Source: UBA4582 sp002389265 (GTDB lineage: Bacteria; Pseudomonadota; Gammaproteobacteria; Pseudomonadales; Azotimanducaceae). From it: a stretch of 64,000 nucleotides of DNA. How positions within the stretch are numbered: the stretch's first letter is position 1; each line of letters opens with the position of its first letter. The translations under genes were made by a program, and so were the position numbers. Positions 7,393-16,839 of the stretch are shown here, piece by piece. The notes under the pieces were generated by a model. The model searched no databases, was not told the DNA's origin, and worked only from the letters and a program-made list of their open reading frames with translations. Location of the stretch: the NCBI GenBank assembly GCA_943788825.1, contig CALSRT010000005.1, positions 91,070 through 155,069 on the forward strand, given 5' to 3'.

Positions 7393-8855
7393 TAAAAGCG
7401 CTCCAGTTCTGGAAACTTTTCCTGACCACGATGCACATGCATCGCACCGAACTCAGCACAGCGCTGCAACGTCGGTACGGCTTTACCCGGATTAAGCCCG
7501 CCTTGTTCATCAAAGGCCGCTTTTACACCGTGAAACACATTCAGTTCTTCAGTCGTGAACTGCACACACATCTCATTGATCTTCTCGACCCCGACACCAT
7601 GTTCACCGGTAATGGTGCCACCGCACGCAATACAAAGGCGTAAGATATCAGCCCCAAAGGCTTCCGCCCGCTCAAGCTGGCCGGGCTGATTCGCGTCATA
7701 CAGTATCAGTGGGTGCAAGTTGCCATCCCCAGCATGAAACACATTGGCCACTGCCAGGCCGTGGGTTTGCGAAAAATCGGCGATGCTGCGCAACACTCTG
7801 GCCAATTCCCGACGCGGTATGGTCCCATCCATACAGTAATAGTCGGGTGCCAACCGACCCACTGCCGGAAATGCCGCCTTACGGCCCAGCCACAGCTTTC
7901 GACGCTCCTCGGCATCCTTGGCGCAACGAACCTGGACCGCGCCCGCAGTCTGCAACACTTGGGTCAGCAGCGCCTGCTGTTGTTCGATTTCGACGCTCGA
8001 ACCATCCAGTTCACAGATCAAAATAGCCGCGGCATCCAGTGGGTAGTCGGCGTGAACAAAGGCCTCGGCGGCTTGCACCGCCAGCTTATCCATCATCTCC
8101 AAACCTGCAGGAATCAAACCGCGATCAATAATTTGACCTACTGCATCGGCGGCCTGGCCAACATCTGTAAAGGCCGCTAGCAACACCGCCACTTCGACCG
8201 GCACCGGTAACAGCTTCACCGTGACCTCCACAACAATACCCAGCATGCCTTCAGACCCGTGCATCAAAGCCAGCAGGTCGTACCCTGCCGAATCAAACGC
8301 CTCGCTACCCAGTTCATAGCGCTCACCCTCGGGCGAGATCATCACCAGCTTTCGTACATTGTGGACAGTCAGCCCATATTTTAGACAGTGCACGCCACCA
8401 GAATTTTCAGCGACATTACCGCCAATGGTACAAGCTATCTGCGAAGACGGGTCAGGGGCATAGAACAAACCCAACGGCCGAACATGGTCTGAGATGGCCA
8501 GATTGGTCACGCCGGGCTCGACTCTGGCCAGCAGGTTGACCTGATCCACTTCAAGAATTCGATTAAATCGTGCCAGGATCAGTAATACCCCCTCATGGTG
8601 GGGCATGGCACCGCCAGAGAGTCCGGTTCCCGCGCCTCTGGCGACTACCGGCACTTGATGCGCGTGGCACAATTGCATGATTAACTGCACCTGCTCGATG
8701 GTCGCTGGCAGCAGCACTAGCCAGGGCAATTGCTTTTTCGCGGTCAGCCCATCCGACTCGTAAACCTTCATACGCGCCTGGTCAGACACACTATGACCTT
8801 CGCAGATGGCTTGCAGCCGCACTTTTAATTGATCCCTGCTCAATATCACTGTCAC
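7392..8855 (-). CDS. glcD: Glycolate oxidase FAD-linked catalytic subunit GlcD
   Basis: A 487-aa FAD-linked oxidase with the full PCMH domain: GAGTGLSGGAMPHHEGV (about residues 75-91), DPSSQIACTIGGNVAENSGG (about 134-153) and LMHGSEGMLGIV. The C-terminal oxidase domain has GDGNLHPL (about 375) and the family signature TGEHGVGVEK (about 420). It oxidises glycolate and probably D-lactate. The GTG at 8855 is the likely start (MTVILSRDQ); the ribosome-binding site is weak. It is the first gene of glcDEF, divergent from ribB, with only 93 bp between the starts. No GlcC-type regulator is seen in the window. Confidence 0.95.
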   Translation of the reverse strand: MTVILSRDQLKVRLQAICEGHSVSDQARMKVYESDGLTAKKQLPWLVLLPATIEQVQLIMQLCHAHQVPVVARGAGTGLSGGAMPHHEGVLLILARFNRILEVDQVNLLARVEPGVTNLAISDHVRPLGLFYAPDPSSQIACTIGGNVAENSGGVHCLKYGLTVHNVRKLVMISPEGERYELGSEAFDSAGYDLLALMHGSEGMLGIVVEVTVKLLPVPVEVAVLLAAFTDVGQAADAVGQIIDRGLIPAGLEMMDKLAVQAAEAFVHADYPLDAAAILICELDGSSVEIEQQQALLTQVLQTAGAVQVRCAKDAEERRKLWLGRKAAFPAVGRLAPDYYCMDGTIPRRELARVLRSIADFSQTHGLAVANVFHAGDGNLHPLILYDANQPGQLERAEAFGADILRLCIACGGTITGEHGVGVEKINEMCVQFTTEELNVFHGVKAAFDEQGGLNPGKAVPTLQRCAEFGAMHVHRGQEKFPELERF

Positions 8856-8910
8856 TTTCTAAAGACCATTCAAGGTTACTGTGATGACAGATTATACGGC
8901 ACATTTCTTG

Positions 8911-8916
8911 TATAAT
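8911..8916 (+). promoter_or_regulatory. Probable -10 element for ribB
   Basis: A perfect TATAAT lies at 8911-8916, 33 bp before the ribB ATG at 8949. The best -35 candidate (ATGACA, 8884-8889) is spaced too far, so the promoter may be activator-dependent. The leader of about 30 nt is too short for an FMN riboswitch. Confidence 0.45.
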
Positions 8917-8948
8917 CGCCCATCGGCTACACCAACTGCGGAGTTATC

Positions 8949-10064
8949 ATGTCAATCAGTTCTACCGAGGAGATTCTCGAGGATTTTCGCCAAGGCAAAA
9001 TGGTCTTGATCATGGATGATGAGGATCGCGAAAATGAAGGCGACCTGATCATCGCCGCGGAAGTCGTGACGCCCGCTCATATCACCCTGATGGCCCGTGA
9101 AGCCTGCGGGCTCATCTGCCTGACTGTCACCGAGGAGCGTGGCCGACAGCTGAATCTGCCCTTGATGGTCGATACCAACAAATCCTTGCACGAGACCAAC
9201 TTTACCGTCTCGATCGAATCTGCCGAGGGTATCACCACGGGCATCTCCGCTGCCGATCGGGCCCATACAGTGCGCACGGCGGTTGCTAAACACGCGGTAC
9301 CAGACGATCTGGTCATGCCTGGACATATTTTTCCCCTGATCGCGAAACCCGGCGGTGTCCTGACCCGCGCCGGCCATACAGAAGCCGGCTGTGACCTGGC
9401 CCGCATGGCCGGCTACGAGCCGGCCGCAGTGATTGTCGAAGTCATGAATGAAGATGGCACCATGGCCAAACGCCCAGAGCTGGAAATATTTGCGGCAAAA
9501 CACGGCATCAAACTGGGCACCATTGCCGATTTGATTCAATACCGCACTATCAACGACAAAACCATCAACCTGGAAAGCGAGAAGCCAATCACCACCGCCG
9601 AAGGCGATTTCACCCTGAGGACCTACACAGACAGCATCTCAGACAGCATCCATTATGCCCTGGTCATGGGCGAGATTAAGGCAGATGAACCCTGTCTGGT
9701 GCGAGTACAAACCATTAACACCTTGAGAGATCTGCTAGGCACAATAAGACCAGGCTTTAAAAAGTCATGGTCACTGACCGAATCATTGACCCGCATTGCC
9801 GCCGAAGGCAAAGGCGTTGTCGTCGTTGTTGACCAGGAGCATTCCAAACTTGAGGAACTAGAGCAGGTCCAGGTCTATCCGGAAATGCCGCAACTGCAGC
9901 GGGTTAATACCGAGTCGGGGGTGTTTCGAGTGATTGGCACGGGTTCCCAGATTCTGCGCGATATCGGCGTCGGCAAGATGCGCGTGCTCAGCGCCCCTAG
10001 CCATTATAATGCGATTTCCGGGTTTCAGCTTGAGGTGGTTGAATTTCTGGAAAACGACGCTTAA
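8949..10064 (+). CDS. ribB: 3,4-dihydroxy-2-butanone-4-phosphate synthase fused to a degenerate GTP cyclohydrolase II-like domain
   Basis: A 371-aa two-domain protein. Residues 1-200 are a complete RibB: the metal/substrate motif MDDEDRENEGDL (about 22-33), TNFTVSIES, and RAGHTEAGCDLARMAG (about 141-156). It converts ribulose 5-phosphate to the four-carbon riboflavin precursor. Residues 205-371 align with the RibA fold but lack the zinc-binding cysteines (the CxxRCDCG region of GTP cyclohydrolase II is replaced by NTLRDLLG) and the catalytic region, so this half should be inactive or regulatory. Such RibBX-type fusions are known in proteobacteria. A separate functional RibA must exist elsewhere. 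The gene is alone, with no rib operon around it. Confidence 0.93.
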   Translation: MSISSTEEILEDFRQGKMVLIMDDEDRENEGDLIIAAEVVTPAHITLMAREACGLICLTVTEERGRQLNLPLMVDTNKSLHETNFTVSIESAEGITTGISAADRAHTVRTAVAKHAVPDDLVMPGHIFPLIAKPGGVLTRAGHTEAGCDLARMAGYEPAAVIVEVMNEDGTMAKRPELEIFAAKHGIKLGTIADLIQYRTINDKTINLESEKPITTAEGDFTLRTYTDSISDSIHYALVMGEIKADEPCLVRVQTINTLRDLLGTIRPGFKKSWSLTESLTRIAAEGKGVVVVVDQEHSKLEELEQVQVYPEMPQLQRVNTESGVFRVIGTGSQILRDIGVGKMRVLSAPSHYNAISGFQLEVVEFLENDA

Positions 10065-10406
10065 CCATCAAACTCGAAGCTGAGCCTAGCCCGGCCCAGG
10101 GATTCAGGGCGCTCGGACTTAAGCGGAATACTACAACCCCAGTGCTTCGCCAGCCAGCGCCGGCATGACCGCGTTTTATGCCGGCGGTCTGACCAGCTCC
10201 CAAACCAGCTGACACCCCCTGCAGAATTTGCCAAACTTGCGAAAAAAAGCCTATGAGCGCGTCCAAGACCGAAAAGTTAGGGTAACTCATACACGGGCGA
10301 CACTTTGTTGGTGCATCGTTATTGATTAATCTTGTGACACCCTGACCAAGGCCTTGGCCGCTCTCTGGGTAAATGCACTGACACTGACTCAACGAGGACA
10401 ACATCC
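10065..10406. other. Intergenic region with a GC-rich inverted repeat
   Basis: No gene is supported in these 342 bp. The main element is a 9-bp perfect inverted repeat, CGCCGGCAT (10158-10166) and ATGCCGGCG (10178-10186), with an 11-nt loop and no T tract. It may end the ribB transcript in a factor-dependent way. The last 80 bp should hold the promoter of the pair at 10407. Confidence 0.5.
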
Positions 10407-10610
10407 ATGCGCTACCTGCTGGCTCTACTCTTACCACCCGTCGCGGTATTTTTATGTGGCAAACCGATCCAAGGCATCATCAATATTATCCTCACGCTGT
10501 GTTTCTATGTACCAGGTGCTATCCACGCCCTGCTGGTAGTCCACAGTTATCTCGCCGATAAGCGCACTGACAAGATCGTCGATGCCATCAAGCATCAGGA
10601 CGATCGATGA
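10407..10610 (+). CDS. Pmp3/YqaE family small membrane protein
   Basis: A 67-aa protein made of two hydrophobic helices: RYLLALLLPPVAVFL (residues 2-16) and NIILTLCFYVPGAIHALLVV (about 26-45), followed by a charged tail. The PPVAVFL..G motif, the LTLCFYVPGAIHA motif and the length match the UPF0057/Pmp3 family, whose members are linked to membrane potential and stress tolerance in yeast, plants and bacteria. It overlaps the start of the DUF2959 gene by ATGA, so the two are co-translated. In bacteria its biochemical role is unsettled. Confidence 0.85.
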   Translation: MRYLLALLLPPVAVFLCGKPIQGIINIILTLCFYVPGAIHALLVVHSYLADKRTDKIVDAIKHQDDR

Positions 10611-11272
10611 GTGGTTTACACCGGCACCGCGTCAGGATCATGGTGATAGCCACACTCTTCATCCTCAGCGCCTGTGAAAGCACTTACTATGACGCCATGG
10701 AGAAAGTTGGGATCCACAAACGAGAGATACTCATTGATCGGATCGAAGCTGCTCAGGAGTCTCAAGAAACCGGCCAGCAGCAGTTTGAAAATGCCTTACA
10801 ACAATTTCGTTACGTGGTTAACTTTGATGGCGGCGAGCTTGAAACCCTCTACAACAAACTTAACGACGAGTATGAAGCCAGCATCAACGCTACCGAGACG
10901 ATCCATGATCGCATAGACAGTGTTGAATCCGTTGCCGAAGCGTTATTCGATGAATGGACCACAGAACTCACCCTGTATACAAATGCCAATCTACGCCGCG
11001 ACAGCGCGCGTCAATTGGCCAACACAAAGCGTCGCTATGAACGTCTGATGGCAGCCATGCGTCGCACAGAGAAGACTATCGAACCGGTTCTAGCCAGCTT
11101 GCAGGACAACGTGCTGTACCTGAAACACAACCTCAACAGCCGCGCCATAGCATCTCTAAAAGGTGAATTAGCGACTGTCGACGCCGATGTCGGCGAGCTC
11201 ATCAATGCCATGCAAAATGCCATCGACGAGTCCAGAGCCTTCCTCAAAGATCTACGCGGCAATGACGCCTAA
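10607..11272 (+). CDS. DUF2959 family lipoprotein
   Basis: A 221-aa protein with an N-terminal signal and lipobox-like sequence (LFILSAC, Cys near residue 24), so it is probably anchored in the outer membrane facing the periplasm. The mature part begins ESTYYDAMEKVGIHKREIL, the family hallmark, and is almost all heptad-like helix (EAAQESQETGQQQFENALQQF and later stretches), which predicts a coiled coil. DUF2959 has no assigned function. It overlaps the Pmp3-like gene by four bases (ATGA), suggesting a shared envelope role. Confidence 0.85.
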   Translation: MSGLHRHRVRIMVIATLFILSACESTYYDAMEKVGIHKREILIDRIEAAQESQETGQQQFENALQQFRYVVNFDGGELETLYNKLNDEYEASINATETIHDRIDSVESVAEALFDEWTTELTLYTNANLRRDSARQLANTKRRYERLMAAMRRTEKTIEPVLASLQDNVLYLKHNLNSRAIASLKGELATVDADVGELINAMQNAIDESRAFLKDLRGNDA

Positions 11273-11315
11273 TGGGCCACAGTGACAGCCCAAGGCTGGC
11301 ATTTTGAACACCTGC

Positions 11316-12938
11316 CTAGGGCACGATCCGCGCCGTCGTATAATCAGGATCTGCACCCAGAACCTGGCGCACCACGCCACGCAACTTGCCATGCTGCAGG
11401 TAGGCTGAACCCGTTTCCGCCATCGGTATTAAGGGCACGTCTTCGGCAATAATCGCCTGCAGTCGAGCAGCGGCAACCATTCTCTCGGTTTTATCAACAG
11501 CCCGCTGCAGCACACTCAGCCACTGGTCATAGTCAGGATTCGCATAGTGGCCACGATTATTCGCATTCCAACTGGCTAACAGGTCGGCGTAGGTCACCAC
11601 ATCATTGAAATCCGGGTACCAGCTCGCCAGCGCCATATCAAACTCACCACTTTCGGCTTTCATCAGGTATTGCTTAAAGGTTTGTTGGTCGACTTTAATC
11701 GACAGCCCTAACCCCTGCCCCATAATGCCTTGTAAATACTCCGCAACCTTAGCGCCCGTTGGCGATGCCACCGTCAACAGGGTCATTGGCGGCAACTCGC
11801 CCTTAGCTTGTCGGACCTCAGCGATCAATTGCCGGGCCAGAGCGATATTCACTGGCGGCTTCAGCAACGGGTATTCTCGTGAGAACTTATCCTCGGCACC
11901 GGGCAACCAACCCGGGAAAAAACTGTAGGCGGGCTTATATCCGGGTATGCCAATCACTTTATTGACGAACTCATCAGAATCAAAGATCAATTGAATCGCT
12001 CGCCGTAACTTGAGTTCTGCCAATGGTCGATCTTTATCGACATTCAACCGCAGATATGACATGCCACCCGAGGCAAAGGTGCGCAAGCGCATTCCCTGGC
12101 TTGCAGCATCTGCAACGGTCTCGGCGCCCAGGCGCGCCAAGGCAATTCGACCATCACGAAACAGGTTAAGCCGGGTTCGATTATCTTCCGTAATATAATC
12201 GATGTTAATCCCGTTCAGCGTAATCGCGGTTCGATTCCAGTAGAGGGGATTTTTGATCAGCTTAAGCGCCGCACCGTGGGTCCAGGACTCAATTAAAAAG
12301 GGACCGTTGTACAACAGATTGGCGGCCTCGGCCGCATAGACCTCGCCCTGGCGCTCACGAAATGCTTGCTTGATCGGAAAAAAAGCCGCGTGCGCCATCA
12401 GACTGACGCAATAGCCACAGGGTCGCTCCAGCGAAACTCGGAGCGAATGCGGCCCCAAGGCCTCGATACCGAGCTCAGAGACTGGCAATTCACCACGTTG
12501 AATCTGCTCCGCATTCTTGATGGGGAACATAATCGAAGCATAGGCGGCGGCCATCGCCGGGTCCACCAACAACCGCCAGGCATACACAAAATCCTCAGCG
12601 AGCACTGGCGTGCCATCACTCCAGCGCGCATCCTCGCGCAGACTAAAGTCGATACTCGAATCACTGATCACCCAGCTGCTGGCAACACCGGGCACCGTTT
12701 GTCCACGTCGGTCATAACGCACCAATCCTTCCTGGGTATGGCCGATCACAAAAAAACTTACCGTATCCGTGGTTCTGACGGTATCCAGATTGGGTGGTTC
12801 TTGAGTCAAAGCGATGGTGATAGTTTGGCTCGCAAAATCTACCGCCGCTGCCTGCGAGCTCAGCGGCAGGAAACCCAGCGCAAGGCCAAACACCAGCCCA
12901 AGGCAAGGGCTACGGGCAAACTTGACAACCTTCAGCAT
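11316..12938 (-). CDS. Oligopeptide-type ABC transporter substrate-binding protein (SBP family 5)
   Basis: From the ATG at 12938 the protein is 540 aa with a signal peptide (GLVFGLALGFLPLSSQAAA). A TTG at 12986 would add 16 residues before the signal and is less likely. The mature part shows the family-5 pattern: LTQEPPNLDTVRTTDT, HTQEGLVRYD, SLREDARWSDGTPVLAEDFVYAW split across about residues 90-120, then FRDGRIALA and RRAIQLIFD. It binds peptides or similar solutes in the periplasm and would deliver them to Opp/Dpp permeases. No permease or ATPase genes lie nearby, so it is an orphan. It converges on the DUF2959 gene with only 43 bp between. Confidence 0.9.
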   Translation of the reverse strand: MLKVVKFARSPCLGLVFGLALGFLPLSSQAAAVDFASQTITIALTQEPPNLDTVRTTDTVSFFVIGHTQEGLVRYDRRGQTVPGVASSWVISDSSIDFSLREDARWSDGTPVLAEDFVYAWRLLVDPAMAAAYASIMFPIKNAEQIQRGELPVSELGIEALGPHSLRVSLERPCGYCVSLMAHAAFFPIKQAFRERQGEVYAAEAANLLYNGPFLIESWTHGAALKLIKNPLYWNRTAITLNGINIDYITEDNRTRLNLFRDGRIALARLGAETVADAASQGMRLRTFASGGMSYLRLNVDKDRPLAELKLRRAIQLIFDSDEFVNKVIGIPGYKPAYSFFPGWLPGAEDKFSREYPLLKPPVNIALARQLIAEVRQAKGELPPMTLLTVASPTGAKVAEYLQGIMGQGLGLSIKVDQQTFKQYLMKAESGEFDMALASWYPDFNDVVTYADLLASWNANNRGHYANPDYDQWLSVLQRAVDKTERMVAAARLQAIIAEDVPLIPMAETGSAYLQHGKLRGVVRQVLGADPDYTTARIVP

Positions 12939-13101
12939 CAGGGACAACTCATTTTTACACAGCCCGGGAGTGTGACAGAACAACAAATACGATGAAACTC
13001 TATTTCGACCTGGCGCACAACTTCGCTACAATATACGCCAACATAACCACCTTGCAGCCAAGTCATAACGGCTGCACCCAGACACCCAGTGAACTCAGAT
13101 C

Positions 13102-14031
13102 ATGACCGACGCTCGCATGCTGTTAATGACCCACCCTGATTGCCTCCATCACGTCTTGACCGAGCACGCCGAAAGCCCAGACCGTCTGCGCTCTGTCATG
13201 GCGACTATCAATGCCAGCCCAAGGCTTGCTGCGATAACCCAGCGATTGGCCACACCCGCCACAGATGCCCAGTTAACCCTGGCCCACCCCCTCGCGCTGA
13301 TAGAGCAATTACAGAACCTGGAACCCTTAACTGGGCATATCATGGTCGACCAAGATACCTATATGAGTCCAGGTACAATGCACGCCGCCAGGCTGGCTGC
13401 AGGGGCTTGTATTGAGGCGACGCGTGCGGTGCTGACAGGCGAAGCTGACCAGGTTTTCTGCGCCATCAGACCACCCGGTCACCACGCTGAAATCGACGCG
13501 GCAATGGGCTTCTGCTTTTTTAATAATATCGCCCTCGGCGCCATCACCGCCCTTGCGCATGCAGATATCCAGCGGGTCGCGATTCTTGATTTCGATGTGC
13601 ATCACTGTAATGGCACAGTGGACATCTTCAAAGATGATGATCGCGTGCTGGTGTGCTCCAGCTTTCAGCAAGACTACTACCCCAACCGCTACCTCGATTA
13701 TGAGAACAGCCATATCGTTGCCACCCCGCTCGCCCCGGGGACTTGTAGCGCCAGCTTCAGGCAATTGATTGAGGACCAATGGCTGCCGGCAGTAAATCAA
13801 CACCAGCCAGACCTGATATTTATCTCTGCCGGTTTTGACGCCCACAAAGACGATCCGTTAGCCCAGATCGAGCTCGAGGTAGATGACTATCGTTGGATCA
13901 CTCAGTTGATCAAAGACCTAGCCAAACAACACTGCAGTGGTCGCATTATCTCATCGCTGGAAGGCGGGTATCATCTCAAGGCGCTAAGCGACTGCGTACG
14001 CGTCCACCTTGAAACATTAATTGAGCCTTGA
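13102..14031 (+). CDS. Histone deacetylase family (acetylpolyamine/acetoin-type) deacetylase
   Basis: A 309-aa zinc amidohydrolase of the arginase/deacetylase fold. Active-site landmarks are intact: RPPGHHA with the His-His pair (about residue 130), GFCFFNNIALGA, ILDFDVHHCNGT with the zinc-binding Asp and His (about 170), SAGFDAHKDD with the second zinc Asp (about 245) and the SLEGGY loop carrying the transition-state Tyr (about 287). Bacterial members remove acetyl groups from polyamines, acetoin-utilisation proteins or other amines. It is monocistronic, with the HD-GYP gene converging on its 3' end. Substrate is not evident from context. Confidence 0.93.
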   Translation: MTDARMLLMTHPDCLHHVLTEHAESPDRLRSVMATINASPRLAAITQRLATPATDAQLTLAHPLALIEQLQNLEPLTGHIMVDQDTYMSPGTMHAARLAAGACIEATRAVLTGEADQVFCAIRPPGHHAEIDAAMGFCFFNNIALGAITALAHADIQRVAILDFDVHHCNGTVDIFKDDDRVLVCSSFQQDYYPNRYLDYENSHIVATPLAPGTCSASFRQLIEDQWLPAVNQHQPDLIFISAGFDAHKDDPLAQIELEVDDYRWITQLIKDLAKQHCSGRIISSLEGGYHLKALSDCVRVHLETLIEP

Positions 14032-14056
14032 AGCAGCCCGTCAGTTGCCGCCGCAT

Positions 14057-15835
14057 TTAGTCGGCGGCCAGATAATCGTCGAGACAAATATCATCCAGCT
14101 GATAAGACTCTAGATACTTGGTCGCATAATCCTGGTACACGCCGCTTTCGAGAAAGAGTTTGAACAACTCACCATCGAGGTGGTGGTCCTTCACCATACC
14201 GGCCATGATATTGATGCTCTCGCTTAATGTTTTCGCTTTCTTGTAAGGCCGGTCAGCGGCGGTTAGCGCCTCAAAGACATCGGCGATGGCCATAATCCTT
14301 GCTGGCACAGACATCTCAGTGCCCTTCAGTTTTTTCGGATAACCGGTGCCATCCATTTTTTCGTGATGACCACCGGCAATTTCCGGCACACCTTCCATAT
14401 GCTGCGGAAAAGGCAGACTTTCAAGCATGACAATGGTCTGAACGATATGGTCATTAATTTTGAAACGTTCTTCAGTAGTCAAGGTACCGCGAGCAATACT
14501 CAAGTTATAGACTTCACCCAGGTTATATTTGTGGGGTGGCACCTCCACCTGAAACCCATGGAGGTTACGCGGATCGGCAGAATGGACGACGGTATCGTGA
14601 GCGATGATGTGATCGGCTCTATCGGCCAACAGGTTTTCTTTGACCGGCAGGCTTGCTTCAGGCTGTTGTGACTTACGGTTCAATTCCTCCTGAGCAATAC
14701 CCAATCGATCGTTCAGGGTACGCGTCCATTGGATCCCGGCAATCTGCTGCAGTCTCTGAATGCGCTCTTCATCCATAAATTCACCGCCACGATTACACTC
14801 AGCGACAAATTCGAAATCATCATCCAGTGAACGCAGTCGTTCATCTAAAATCTGTTTGAGTTCAACCCCATTGCGCGCACCATCCAACATCTTCTGCTGG
14901 CACTCAATCACCGCCTCACGTTTGACAACTTCAAAGCGCATGCGTATTTCGTGCAAACGGTCAGTAATGGTCTCTAACTTGGTGGCCTTGTCGACAACGT
15001 ATTCGGGCGTTGTCACCTTACCGCAATCATGCAGCCAGGCAGCAATATGTAACTCATACCACTGCTCTTCGTTTAATGAGAAATCTGCAAAAGGCGCTTT
15101 AGCGGAATCGCAGGCAGCTTGGGTCAGCATCTCGGTCAGTACCGGCACACGCTGGCAGTGACCAGCGGTATATGGTGACTTGGCATCAACAGTCCCCGCC
15201 ATCAACCTGACAAACGAGTCGAGCAGATGTTTTTGTGACTCAATTAAATTCTGATTTTCCAGCGCCACCGCAGCCTGAGACGCGAGCGCCTCAACCAGCG
15301 GCTCGATATCACGACCAAAAGGAACAACATTACCGGTTTGCGGCTCAATCGAGTTGATGAGTTGCAATACGCCAATCACATAATTTTGAGCATTTTTTAA
15401 GGGAATCGTCAAAAATGATTTCGACCGGTAGCCCGTGCCTCTATCGAATTTCTTGGTACCGGTAAACTTAAACGCAGTGGAACTGTAGGCATCAATAATA
15501 TTAATGGTTTTACCCGTGAGCGCGGCTTCGCTAACAATATTGGTGTGGTTCTCGACCCGCTGGCCGGCAGAGTCCTGGTGGTACATGCCTACCGGCGACA
15601 TGGAAATGGGCACGCCTGTCGTACCGCCCTCAGCAAAGCCTAATGAATCAGTCCTGACAATGACGAACTCGAGTTGATCCTCCTTGGTACGAATATACAA
15701 GCTGCCAGCATCTGCCTGACCAATCGCCTTGGCTTCAAGGAGGATCGTCTCCATCAGTCGCGCCGGGTTCTTCTCGGCAGAGAGCGCGATACCAATATCG
15801 ATCAACCGCTTGAACGAGGCCTGTTCAGCGCTCAT
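14057..15835 (-). CDS. GAF-domain HD-GYP-type cyclic-di-GMP phosphodiesterase
   Basis: A 592-aa soluble protein. Residues about 5-200 form a GAF sensor (IGIALSAEKNPARLMETIL, ADAGSLYIRTKEDQLEF, IPLKNAQNYVIGVLQLIN). The rest is an HD-GYP phosphohydrolase: AWLHDCGKV (about 268), HHEKMDGTGYP (about 490-500) and ADVFEALTAADRPYK. Between the HD and GYP motifs lies a long charged helical insertion of well over 100 residues (KREAVIECQQKML, QEELNRKSQQ), larger than in standard HD-GYP proteins. The likely reaction is hydrolysis of c-di-GMP. GAGGAG before the ATG is a strong ribosome-binding site. The GAF resembles that of the GGDEF protein at 33152-34333, so the two may respond to the same cue. Confidence 0.9.
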   Translation of the reverse strand: MSAEQASFKRLIDIGIALSAEKNPARLMETILLEAKAIGQADAGSLYIRTKEDQLEFVIVRTDSLGFAEGGTTGVPISMSPVGMYHQDSAGQRVENHTNIVSEAALTGKTINIIDAYSSTAFKFTGTKKFDRGTGYRSKSFLTIPLKNAQNYVIGVLQLINSIEPQTGNVVPFGRDIEPLVEALASQAAVALENQNLIESQKHLLDSFVRLMAGTVDAKSPYTAGHCQRVPVLTEMLTQAACDSAKAPFADFSLNEEQWYELHIAAWLHDCGKVTTPEYVVDKATKLETITDRLHEIRMRFEVVKREAVIECQQKMLDGARNGVELKQILDERLRSLDDDFEFVAECNRGGEFMDEERIQRLQQIAGIQWTRTLNDRLGIAQEELNRKSQQPEASLPVKENLLADRADHIIAHDTVVHSADPRNLHGFQVEVPPHKYNLGEVYNLSIARGTLTTEERFKINDHIVQTIVMLESLPFPQHMEGVPEIAGGHHEKMDGTGYPKKLKGTEMSVPARIMAIADVFEALTAADRPYKKAKTLSESINIMAGMVKDHHLDGELFKLFLESGVYQDYATKYLESYQLDDICLDDYLAAD

Positions 15836-15939
15836 AGCTTGTACTCCTCATCATTTAAAATGAGGTTACTGTACTGAAATCTTGGCTGCGACGAGCACAC
15901 CAACCACCTGACTGGCGGAAGGCAGTCGACCACCGGCAA

Positions 15940-16839
15940 CTACTCCGTTAATTCATTTTTTGTCGGTCGCGGCCGAATCAGGCACTCCTGAGTGGTTGAT
16001 GCAACTAATCGTCCAGACTCTGTATAAAAACTGCCCCGCACATAGCCTCGAGCGTCACCGGCCCAAGTACTGACATTTTCATATAGATGCCACTCGCTCA
16101 TATCGATAGGAGCATGAAACCAGATCGCATGGTCCAGACTTGCGCCCTGCACCTGATCAAACCCCGCCTCCGCGTGAGGCCGCATGGTGGTCCCCATAAA
16201 ACCCATATCTGACGCAAAGGCGAGCAACGCCCGCTGCATCACTTGGTCCTCGCCCACCAGGCCCATGGCTTTGACCCAGACGTGCTGGAACGGTGGATGT
16301 GCCTTTTGATCGAAAGGGTCGCTCCACTCGATGTGCCGAGTCTCGATAGGCCAACGCCAACGACCGCCCATGTTGTCCAACTCGGGCCGCAGCTTGCGCA
16401 GCGCATCCCAACGTTCTCGATCGCTCGGTATCCCCTCTGGCGTCGAGACAATGGGCATATCGGCTTGGTGCTCAAAGCCTTGCTCTGGCCCGTGGAACGA
16501 CACAGCCATATTGAAGATGGCTTTGCCATTCTGGATCGCGACAACCCGCCGAGTAGTAAAACTCTTGCCGTCTCGTATCCGGTCGACCTCAAAAAGAATT
16601 GGCATCTCAGCGTTGCCGGGACGCAAAAAATAACCATGTAACGAATGGGGCAAACGGCCGGCGTCAACGGTACGTGCGGCGGCGATCAGGGCTTGACCGA
16701 GGACTTGGCCACCGAACACAAAGCCACCGCCCAATGTCTGTCCGCGGAATAGATTGACCTCAATGGGCTCGAGCTCCAGCAAGGCAATAAGTGCCTCCAG
16801 GCGCATTGGTTGAACCACTTCTGCTTGTACTTTTTGCAT
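15940..16839 (-). CDS. tesB: Acyl-CoA thioesterase II (TesB)
   Basis: A 299-aa double hot-dog thioesterase. Conserved parts include LFRGQTLGGGFVFGGQVLGQ (about residues 29-48), SLHGYFLRPG (about 64), GKSFTTRRVVAIQNG, the catalytic Asp region FASDMGFMGTT (about 212) and SLDHAIWFH (about 233). It hydrolyses medium- and long-chain acyl-CoA to free acid and CoA in the cytoplasm. A second in-frame ATG 11 codons in would match the usual TesB N-terminus equally well, so the start is uncertain by that much. It is divergent from the MBL-fold gene. It probably serves overflow or product release in the fatty-acid or steroid-type oxidation suggested by its neighbours. Confidence 0.94.
   Translation of the reverse strand: MQKVQAEVVQPMRLEALIALLELEPIEVNLFRGQTLGGGFVFGGQVLGQALIAAARTVDAGRLPHSLHGYFLRPGNAEMPILFEVDRIRDGKSFTTRRVVAIQNGKAIFNMAVSFHGPEQGFEHQADMPIVSTPEGIPSDRERWDALRKLRPELDNMGGRWRWPIETRHIEWSDPFDQKAHPPFQHVWVKAMGLVGEDQVMQRALLAFASDMGFMGTTMRPHAEAGFDQVQGASLDHAIWFHAPIDMSEWHLYENVSTWAGDARGYVRGSFYTESGRLVASTTQECLIRPRPTKNELTE

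Noticed and set aside
8856..8948. FMN riboswitch before ribB
   Set aside because: The leader is under 95 nt, contains a -10 element close to the gene and none of the conserved RFN sequence blocks.
9997..10437. 146-codon minus-strand frame between ribB and the Pmp3-like gene
   Set aside because: It overlaps the 3' end of ribB and the 5' end of the next gene on the opposite strand and reads as low-complexity shadow sequence.
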